Origin: Cotesia glomerata
Lineage: Eukaryota > Arthropoda > Insecta > Hymenoptera > Braconidae
Direction: 5' to 3'
DNA length: 64,000 nt
Assembly (NCBI RefSeq): GCF_020080835.1
Contig: NC_058158.1
Coordinates: 1,674,001-1,738,000 of the forward strand
Under the pieces are notes generated by a model. The model saw only the letters and a list, made by a program, of their open reading frames with translations, was not told the DNA's origin and made no database searches. The first letter of the stretch is position 1, and each line of letters starts with the position of its first letter. Below are positions 54,915 to 64,000 of the stretch, in pieces. Position numbers and translations under genes: made by a program.

Positions 54915-56225
54915 TAATAATAAAGTTAGCCGACATTTTTTATTTTTTTATTTTACTTAATTTATTAAATTATAACTAAAAAATATTTTTTAAAAATTGC
55001 ACTTGCAGTTTTTTAAGTTTTCAACAAATGAAAATTTTTTTTTTGTAATAATTCTTTAATAAAAAACAATCATAAAAATTTTTAGATGTCGGCTAACTTT
55101 ATTTTCATTCGTTTTTATTGCAAGTGTGTGTTCATTCCATTTATTTTATAATAATAAAGTTAGCCGACATTTTTTATTTTTTTATTTTACTTAATTTATT
55201 AAATTATAACTAAAAAATATTTTTAAAAAATTGCACTTGCAGTTTTTTAAGTTTTCAACAAATGAAAATTTTTTTTTTGTAATAATTCTTTAATAAAAAA
55301 AATCATAAAAATTTTTAGATGTCGGCTAACTTTATTTTCATTTATTTTATAATAATAAATTTACCCGACATTTTTTATTTTTTTATTTTACTTAATTTAT
55401 TAAATTATAACTAAAAAATATTTTTAAAAAATTGCACTTGCAGTTTTTTAAGTTTTTAACAAATGAAAAAAATTTTTTTTTATTTTTTTGTGATAATTTT
55501 TTAATAAAAAATATTATATACATTTTTAAATGTCGGCTAACTTTATTTTCATTCGTTTTTATTGCAAGTGTGTGTTCATTGCATTTATTTTATAATAATA
55601 AAGTTAGCCGACATTTTTTATTTTTTTATTTTACTTAATTTATTAAATTACAATTCAAAAATATTTTTTTAAAATTGTACTTGCAGTTTTTTAAGTTTTT
55701 AACAAATGAAAAAAATTTTTTATTTTTTTGTGATAATTTTTTAATAAAAAAAATTATATAAATTTTTAAATGTCGGCTAACTTTATTTTCATTCGTTTTT
55801 ATTGCAAGTGTGTGTTCATTGCATTTATTTTATAATAATAAAGTTAGCCGACATTTTTTATTTTTTTATTTTACTCAATTTATTAAATTATAACTAAAAA
55901 ATATTTTTAAAAAATTGCACTTGCAGTTTTTTAAATTTTCAACAAATGAAAATTTTTTTTTTGTAATAATTCTTTAATAAAAAAAATCATAAAAATTTTT
56001 AGATGTCGGCTAACTTTATTTTCATTTATTTTATAATAATAAATTTACACGACATTTTTTATTTTTTTATTTTACTTAATTAATTAAATTATAACTAAAA
56101 AATATTTTTAAAAAATTGCACTTGCAGTTTTTTAAGTTTTTAACAAATGAAAAAAATTTTTTTTTTTGTAGTCATTTTTTCAATAAAAAATTCTTTTTAA
56201 TTTATAAATGTCGGCTAACTTAATT
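54915..56225 (+). repeat. Family-2 satellite-like array
   Basis: Six tandem family-2 elements begin at GTTAGCCGACATTTTTTATT or TTTACCCGACATTTTT near 54923, 55157, 55352, 55600, 55843 and 56039. Each ends in ATGTCGGCTAACTTTATTTT. Between elements is a conserved spacer, CGTTTTTATTGCAAGTGTGT plus TTCATT.CATTTATTTTATA, in longer (about 235-245 bp) units; every third unit lacks it (about 195 bp). The spacer matches the sequence just after the 54834 donor, so the array grew by duplicating flanking intron DNA together with the element. Confidence 0.75.
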
Positions 56226-57894
56226 TATAACATTAAAGTTAGCAGTTGCTTTACAATTTTTTAATAAATAATTTGCTCCGAAAAATTATTTCTAAAAAGT
56301 TGGATTTTTTAATTTTCTAAATGTCAATTTTTTTTTTGACATAATTTATTTGTTAAAACAATTCTTAAAATTATAAAATATCTGCTAAATTAATTTTCAG
56401 ATTTATTTTATTTAATATAAATGAAATGATGTGTGTTGTGTTTATGAGTCCGATAGTAAACATACACAAGTAGTTCGTCGTAACGCAGGACTACGTTTGC
56501 ACATTTTAACATCCGCCGCCACCACCAGACGTCTGGCATATCGAAAATCCCTTTTTTATTCTCACTTATTATTACACTTACACTTAACTCGACAAGGAGT
56601 CATGCTCATACTTGTACTTGTTTTAAGTTTAAATGTTAATGTTTATGTGTTGATAGTTTGAGTTTTATATTTAAAAAAAAACAACCGAGGTTTGAGATTT
56701 TATAAATTTACGGAAAGTTATTTCTTCTTTGCTGTTATTTTTTAATTTTTTTTTTAACAAATAAATTTGATCTAAAAATTATTTTTAAAAAATTGGATAT
56801 CCAATTTTTTTTGCCATAATTTGTTACAAAAATTTTTAAAATAAATTTTCATATTTAATTTTTATTAAGAAATTATCAAACTTTCGTTTTTGCAAATATT
56901 TATGATGCTGAAAATAGCTGACAAAAAAAATATGTTTGAACTTTTTTTGCTGATGAAATTTTTTTAGTTATTTATAGAAAAATTTTTAAGTATTTTTTAA
57001 ATTATTCGCTAGTTTCGTTGTCACAAATATTATTATATCGTTGAAGAAAAGGTTTTAATTTCTTCGTTTATCTTCGAGAAGAAATATTTTCTTGGACTAA
57101 ATATACACGCGGATGTACTAGTTTACATTTGATTTTTTGTGACGAGATAATTTTCATAAGCGTCAGTGGGACTGTGATATAAAATTGGTGATCGAGATGA
57201 GTAGGCAAGAGCTATTAATGGTGTGATCTCTGCTCTGGGTGGTATGGATATAGAAAAGTAGAACGGAGAATTGTAGGCCTTTGTAATTCGGAGTCATCTT
57301 CACGATAATAATAATAATAATAATAATTAAACACCTTAAATAATAATAATATTTTGATGAAATTTAATAATTATTATTAATAACAATAAAGTTAGTTGAA
57401 ATTTTTGATTTTTTGATTTTGCCTAATTTATTAAATTAGAACTAAAAAATATTTTTAAAAAATTTCACTTACAGTTTTTACAAATAAAAAAATTTTTTTG
57501 TAAGAATTTTTTTAATAAAAAAAAATTATAAAAATCTTTAGATGTCGGCTAACTTTATTTTCATTTATTATTATTGTTTTTTTTAGTTAGCTAATTTAAA
57601 ATTTTTAATTGACCTTAAGAATAAATTGAATTTTATGAGATATAATATTTTGATAAAATAAAATTACATTATAATAATTAATGAAAATAAAGTTTGCCGA
57701 CATTTAAAAATTTTTATGATTTTTTTTTATTAAAGAATTATTACAAAAAAATTTTTTTCATTTGTTAAAAACTTCAAAAACTATGCAATTTTTTAAAAAT
57801 CTTTTTTAGTTATAATTTAATAAATTAAGCAAAATAAAAAAATCAAAAATTTCAACTAACTTTATTATTATTAATAATTAAAGTATTTTTTAAA

Positions 57895-57931
<37 letters not shown>

Positions 57932-57950
57932 TTTTAAAAATTATAACTTC

Positions 57951-57982
<32 letters not shown>

Positions 57983-58815
57983 CTGTAAATCATTACAAAT
58001 ATAATATTATATCAGTGAATTTATATATAATATATATGTATGTAATTTTGACAGTTTATAATTTATGTCTACGTATGTATAAATATTTACACTATTGATA
58101 TGTACGTATTTTTATCGGTTCTTTCTTTTCTTTGTGATAATAAAGCCAAGTAATTGTATCAACTGTTCACACATGCTCTTTACCGTGAAAAAAACAGTTA
58201 TGTACCCGAATAAAATATACATATATATAAATATATTGGTATACATTTTTATTTATTATTATTTAAGCCGGGAAAAGATAAATTTTAGCAAAAAATTTAT
58301 TGTTAAATTTATTAGCGAAGTATAAATAATTGTAAATATATTGAGTGAAAAATATGTTAAGTATATCCTACTCAGTCATGCATATAACAGCTTAAATTTT
58401 AAGTGGTACAGTCGCGAATGAAAGAAATTCTATTTTTGGAATTTTATACAGTGAATCAGTTATAATACTAAAAGAAAGGAATGTGTGTATTTTATCCACA
58501 CATTTAAATTACACATGCAACATCTGTTTTGCGATGGGAAATATTCACTCTTCTTGGTGTTATTATTTAATATATTTAAACATTAAAAACTTTTAATTTA
58601 ATTTCATTATTATTATTATTATTTAAATTTTTAAATTGAATCATTTCAATTCAGACATTTCCGTTATGAAGAATATTTCTTCATTTAAATGCGTATATTT
58701 TTTAATTGCTCATAAATATTACGGTCGTTGTACTTTTTACTCCCAATAAATAAAAAGGGGGCTAACTATACTATTAAATATATATTTAACACTATTATAC
58801 TTTTTGTTTTAGATA
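56226..58815. repeat. Intergenic or intronic DNA with family-1, family-2 and microsatellites
   Basis: Family 1 lies at about 56230-56400 (forward). A family-2 copy lies at about 57380-57565, and an inverted family-2-like copy at about 57690-57870. TAA/ATT trinucleotide tracts are at 57306-57330, 57898-57930 and 57947-57981. A patch at 56430-56540 is of normal composition. No gene is recognised. Confidence 0.45.
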
Positions 58816-58819
58816 TTCG

Positions 58820-59495
58820 TACACAGCCAAGAAAATATTTTTCTTCCTAATTATTTTCTTGAGTGAAAAAAAATTTTTTTTTGACAAGAAATTTCACTTA
58901 TTCCAACAAAATTAATTCTCTTGCTTTAAGAAATACGTATCTTGATCCAAGAAAATTTATTTAAGTAAAAAAAATCTTGTTGTTTTGAGAAAATTCAGCC
59001 TCCAAGCTCCAAAAAATTTAGGTCTTCATAAAAGTTAATTTTCTTGTCTTGAGAAAATTTCTCTCTTGCTCCAAAAAATTAAATATAAAGATAGAAGTTA
59101 ATTTTCATTAATATTTTTATTGATTAACATGTCAAATGGGAAGATCAAATAATATTTCATCATTTTTTTTCATTCAATATGTATAACTGGACGCTAAAAT
59201 AATATAAAATGGGTATCAAATATTCAAGAGAAAAATTTTCGTAAGGTGAGAAAATTTTTTTTTCAGCTGAAGTAGGTGGCGCTGCTTCCCTAAAGTATTT
59301 AAAAATCTTGATCAAATATAAAAATTTATTGTATCAAGTATTTATGATAGAATTAAGAAAAAATAACTTCCACCAAGAATAGAATTTAAAGAAAAATTTT
59401 TACTTCGGCCAACACAACTTCGGTCTTCCTTCAGGATTCGAAAATTTTTTTGAGCCAAGAATTTTGTTCTTCAGTCAAGAAATTTTTCTTTCTAT
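58820..59495 (+). repeat. Dispersed single copy of the 625 bp repeat
   Basis: Matches the array unit of nudC intron 4, from AGCCAAGAAAATATTTTTCT through GGGTATCAAATATTCAAGAG (59212) and AGTAGGTGGCGCTGCTTCCC to TCAGTCAAGAAATTTTTCTT. It shares the diverged ending GGCCAACACAACTTCGGTCT with the last unit of the array. The repeat is therefore a mobile or dispersed sequence, not just a local satellite. Confidence 0.8.
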
Positions 59496-61060
59496 TTAAT
59501 GAAAATTAAGTTAGCTAACATCTAAAAATTTTTATAATTTTTTTTTATTAAAAAAATTATTACAAAAAAATTTCATTTGTAACAAACTGTAATTGCAATT
59601 AAAAAAAAATTATTTTTCTGTTCTAATTTAATTATTGAAAAAATTAAAAACGTCGGCTAACATTAGTATTATAAAAAATTCCATCTTTAGAAGTTTAATT
59701 TCAAAAAATTACAACTGCAATTTTTGAAAATAATTTTCTAGGCTTAATTTATTATTCTAGAAGAATTAAAAAATTATAAATGCTAATTTTAGTTTCAAAA
59801 AAAAAAAAAAAATAAATAAATATTGAAAAAAAATTAAAAACGTCGGCTTACTTTAGTATTACAAAAAATTCCATCTTTAGAAGCTTAATTTAAAAAAATT
59901 ACAAATGCAATTTTTCAAAATAATTTTCTAGACTTAATTTATTATTCTAGAGGAATTAATAAATTGTCAATGCTAATTTTAGTTTCATAAAAAAATAAAT
60001 AAATATTAAAAAAAAAAAACAAAAAATATATTTAACACTATTATACTTTTTGTTTTAAATATTCGTACATAAAACCGCATTTAGAGGAAGAATGAAAGTG
60101 ATAATATTGTGGTTAAAAATAGTGTCACCCTTAAAAGAAACAGTGACTCATAACTGCGTGACATAATATTGCAAGTCCGGCAGCGTAGCAGCGACTAACA
60201 GAACAGAAGTTGGCTTAAAAAATGTATTTATTCAGAATAAATCCCAAAAATAATCCTTATAAATCTGAATAAAGAAGAAAATTCAGTTAATTTATAAAGT
60301 ACGGAGGAAGTATAAATAAGAATGAACTTTATTATGAATATGAATATATGAAGTAAGAAGAAACATCCGGAAGATGCTGGATGGAGTTTCTTTATTTTTA
60401 AAACATTCATTTCTTTGAAAAATGACTTCTATTTATACATCCTATTCACTATTTTACCTTAAGCATCGTAACCTAATAATACACTGTACTCTATACTAAC
60501 TTGAGTTTTATTTAATACAAGCGCATACCAGTTAGCTCGGACGCCCAATACTAATGCTATTAAATATTATTAAAGTACGGTTTCACTGAGTCACTTATCT
60601 GGACACAACAAGGATCTGTAATCCTCTTTTTTATTTAAATACATCTATATTATATATAATATATGTAATATATTTAGTATTTAAATTCCAAGGTATCATC
60701 ACATCACATGTACACTTCTTCCGTTAATTAACTCAATCTAATCTTATGCATTCCATGCGCAATCATTGCGCACATAATTATTAAACTTTCTGCCAACCAT
60801 AACAATTATTATTACTTATAATGAAAGTTATACGCAAAATATTTATTTGCTCAGCTCATGAATCTTTTATCTCTTCTTTTATAATTAAGTTCACTCGCCA
60901 TTTTAATTCATTGCGCACTTCCCAACTTTGATTTTTATTCTTTCATTTTTGGGTATTTATATCTTCATCTTCTTCCTCATCTTCATCTTCATCTTCATCT
61001 TCATTTTCATCTTCATTTAGGAACCAGAACTTCAAGATTCACATTTACACTATTTTAGAA
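59496..61060. repeat. Family-2 cluster, then unclassified DNA
   Basis: Family-2-related elements lie at about 59500-59665, with two parallel segments at about 59680-59800 and 59860-59990 containing AAAAAATTCCATCTTTAGAA. The segments 58770-58815 and 60020-60070 share TTAACACTATTATACTTTTT and ATATTCGTACA, so the block between them lies between short direct repeats. A (TCATCT)n microsatellite is at about 60963-61017. No gene is seen. Confidence 0.45.
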
Positions 61061-61069
61061 TGTTATTAT

Positions 61070-63160
61070 TATTATTGTTATTTTATTATGATGCTTTTAG
61101 CCGTAAAATCTTGTAAATTTTTTGAGTTTTTAACTTGAAATTTAAATTGTGGGTTAAATATTGAAGATACAAAAAAATAATGAGTACTTTTTTATAAAAA
61201 ATTTAATTCTCTATAAAAATGGTCATCATTTTTTTGTATCTTACGTCTTTTAGCCATTATAATAATTTTTAATTATAATTTATTTGAAAAATTCAATTTT
61301 AGTATGTCAATTTTTTGAGTTTTTAATTTGAAGTTTAAGTTGTGGGTTAAATATTTAAGATATGAAAAAAAAGAGTACTTTTTTATAGAAAATTTAATCC
61401 TCTATAAAAATGGTCATCATTTTTTTTGTATCTTGCGTTTTTTAGCCATAATATTAATTTTTAATTATAATTTATTTTAAAAATTCAATTTTAGTACAAT
61501 GTCAATTTTTTGAGTATTCAAATTTAAATTTAAATTGTGGGTTAAATATTTAAGATATGAAAAAATGATAAAAATTTTTTTATAGAAAATTTAATTTTCT
61601 AAAAATGACCCTCATCATTTTTTTTGTATTTTGCGTCTTTAAGACACAATATTAATTTTTAATTATAATTTATTTAAAAACCTCAATCTTAATTTATTAT
61701 CAATTGGAGTTTTTTATTTGAAATTTAAATTATAAGTTAAATATTGAAGATACAAAAAAATGATGAGTACTTTTTTATAGAAAATTTAATTCTCTATAAA
61801 AATGATTATCATTTTTTTTTGTATCTTACGTCTTTTAGCCATAATATTACTTTTTAATTATAATTTATTTAAAAAATTCAATCTTAGTATATCAATTTTT
61901 TGAGTTTTTAATTTGAAATTTAAATTGTGGGTTAAATATTTAAGATATGAAAAAAAAGAGTACTTTTTGATGGGTGATTCTCTGTAAAGACGTCTTAAAT
62001 CTGTACAAAATTGTCCGACCAAATTATTTTTAATTTTATTAGAAAAAAAATTAACAAGGGCTACAAAAATATCAGCTTAATTATAATAAATAAACAGCCG
62101 AATTAATTTTTGCTTTTTCGATATTTGTATATCTTTTGCCATATAACTTGACAGGGGACTGATTTTTTTTATCAAATTGAGAAAAATCAAGCAAGATTTA
62201 TTTCAATGCATTCAACTTTTTAAGTTCTCAATGAATGTTTACATTAATTAGAATAATATTAATACTTATGGATCCAATTTTATAAATAAATTATAAACAA
62301 AAATAGCTGCCAAGGGACTGAGTTTTGAAGTGGCCCAGACACATATTTCCAGAACAAACGGTGCTTTGACACTAAATAAAATGGCGATAAAGTGCTAACT
62401 AGTTAGATCCTTATAAACCTTACAAAAGGTAAAATAACACGCTGGATTTTTTTTTTTTGGCTTTGAACTTCTGGCAGGGGACTGATCTTAAAATGCCTGG
62501 GACAAACTTTGGTTTAATGAATTTAATGAAACAAATTAACTTTCGGTACTTTTTATTGAAGATTGTTAGTTAACTAATTAAGTTTATAAACATTATGGAC
62601 CAAATTATATATTATTGACGAATAACTTAAAATTTAATCTTAAAGTTTTAATTTTGGGACTGGGACAGCAAAAAACATCCTTACAGAGAATCACCCTTAT
62701 AGATAATTTAATTTTCTAAGAATTATCCACATCATTTTTTTGTATCTTGCGTCTTTAAGACACAATATTAATTTTTAACTATAATTTATTTAAAAAATTT
62801 AATCTTAATTTATTATAAAATAGAGTTTTTTATTTTAAATTGAAATTACGGGATAATTATTAGTGTATAAAAAAATGATAATGCTTTTTTATAGAAAATT
62901 TAATTTTCTATAAATGATCCTTATTAATTTTATTGTATCTTGTTGTATCCTTAAGACACAATATTAATTTTTAATTCTAATTTATTTAAAAATTCATTTT
63001 TTATTCAATATCAATTTTTTGAGTTTTTAATTTGAGATTCAAATTGCGGGTTAAAAATTGAAGGTACAAAAAAATGATAAAAGTTTTTATAGAGAATTAA
63101 ATTTTCTATAAAAATGGTCCTTATAAATTTCGCAAAATTATTATTATATTTTCAAAAATT
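61070..63160 (+). repeat. 195 bp tandem array interrupted by a MITE
   Basis: Units with TTTAAATTGTGGGTTAAATA recur near 61151, 61344, 61539, 61735 and 61929, so the period is about 195 bp. After an interruption at about 61970-62700, more diverged units continue to about 63150. Each includes TTTTTTGTATCTTGCGTCTT-type and AATTATAATTTATTT.AAAAA segments. Confidence 0.75.
61971..62697. mobile_element. MITE-like element inside the 195 bp array
   Basis: Ends are GGGTGATTCTCTGTAAAGA at about 61971 and the complement TCCTTACAGAGAATCACCC at 62697. The interior is unlike the array and repeats the phrase GGGGACTGAT or GGGACTGAG (near 62155, 62325 and 62478). No ORF. It has split one array unit, so it is younger than the array. 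Confidence 0.7.
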
Positions 63161-64000
63161 TATTTAAATCACTTAGTAAAAACAGAGAGTCAGTGTCTTT
63201 ATAGCGCGTGCGCTGATGGTTTTTCTCTTAAGCTGCATGACTCGTAAGAATCCCGGAATGTTTTTTGGCTAAGGTTCAAAGCAAGCGGTTGTACACGTAT
63301 GTCTAGAACGTTTGTGTGAGCGGTGTATATAAGTAAAACATAGTTTTGTTAGCTAAACATACGGATGGAATCAGATATCAGTTTAAAAGTGAGTTCAAGT
63401 ACGCATACCTTACCGACAACGATCAGACAGGAGAAAAAGAAGACAACAATTTGTTCTCGGCCCACAAATAACACAATAACCTGGTACATATTCTGCTCTA
63501 TTAACATACAAATTTTCCAATTTCCCTTTTATTCCTCCACACTGATAAAAAAATTAACTTGACTGAAGAGCCAAAATTTTGAACCAAGAATACCATTTTG
63601 AAAATGATTTTCTAAAGTCAAGAGAATAAATTCTTAAGTCAAGAAATTATTCTTGATTTAAGTAAATTTTTCTTGTCTCAAAAATGTATTCTCTTGACTC
63701 AAGAAAATCATTTTCTTCAAAATATTAAAAAAACAATGTATGGATAATTAATAATAAAAAAGAAGTATAACTTCTCAATGATTAATGATAATAATAATAA
63801 TAATATCAATTATTGTATTTTCAAAAGTTATAAACATTTAATCAAAAGAAACTGATCTTTTTTGAATAAGGTACCGGCGGGTATAATAAGGCCTAGCTTA
63901 GGGAGATTTTGAAAAAAATCCAAAATATTGCATTTAATTATTGAAATGTATCATTAATTTTTATATCAATACATTAGCCACAAAATATAATGGAGTAATG
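63161..64000. other. Right edge: promoter-like patch and a fold-back repeat
   Basis: The stretch 63185-63400 is of normal composition and contains GTATATAAG (63326-63334), followed by ATGGAATCAGATATCAGTTT (63365) running into a donor-like AAA/GTGAGT. This could be a short first exon, but it is weak. An imperfect palindrome of CTTGA/TCAAG and AAGAAAAT motifs lies at about 63540-63725, related to the ends of the 625 bp repeat. A short (TAA)n tract is at about 63788-63804. Confidence 0.3.

Overview
The window is nuclear DNA from an animal, almost certainly an insect. Genes are split by GT-AG introns, non-coding DNA is extremely A+T-rich and packed with short repeats, and the gene set includes a visual arrestin of the insect Arr2 type, Alg12, NudC, P5cr, mRpL40 and Trmt1. 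Protein similarity and a dense, recurring Helitron family suggest a hymenopteran, perhaps a parasitoid wasp. The order is inference; 'insect' is well supported.

Layout. On the minus strand from the left: mRpL40 (816-2500), P5cr (2837-5137) and Alg12 (6995-11630). Alg12 and the plus-strand nudC (13117-36593) diverge from a 1.5 kb region holding a duplicated CCAAT/GC-hairpin module. nudC has a 19.9 kb fourth intron. Inside it, on the opposite strand, lie the promoter and first coding exons of a type II membrane protein (15776-18910), an orphan C-terminal exon (32198-32284), Helitrons, a nested DNA transposon, a 625 bp tandem array and a 0.67 kb palindrome. A secreted thrombospondin-type-1/trypsin-like protease (minus, 36985-41667) converges on nudC. 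Then come Trmt1 (plus, 43487-48144) and a single-exon Arr2 (plus, 50128-51264). The last 12.7 kb is almost all repeats, apart from a likely non-coding first exon of a plus-strand gene (to 54834).

Functions are mostly housekeeping and not operon-like: mitochondrial translation, proline synthesis, N-glycan assembly, dynein/microtubule chaperoning and tRNA modification, plus one secreted protease and one photoreceptor signalling protein.

The most unusual content is the repeat biology. Eight Helitron-like insertions are present. They share a 5' TC end and a 3' hairpin followed by CTAG, and their interiors are arrays of long inverted-repeat units. Three families of short AT-rich elements with related GTTAGC-type ends fill most introns. 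Other points worth a look are a roughly 400-residue acidic, Asn-rich tail on Alg12 and the interleaving of the membrane-protein gene with nudC. I found no rRNA, tRNA, CRISPR or viral gene. All exon joins were read by eye from splice sites, frame and remembered family similarity; no search was run.
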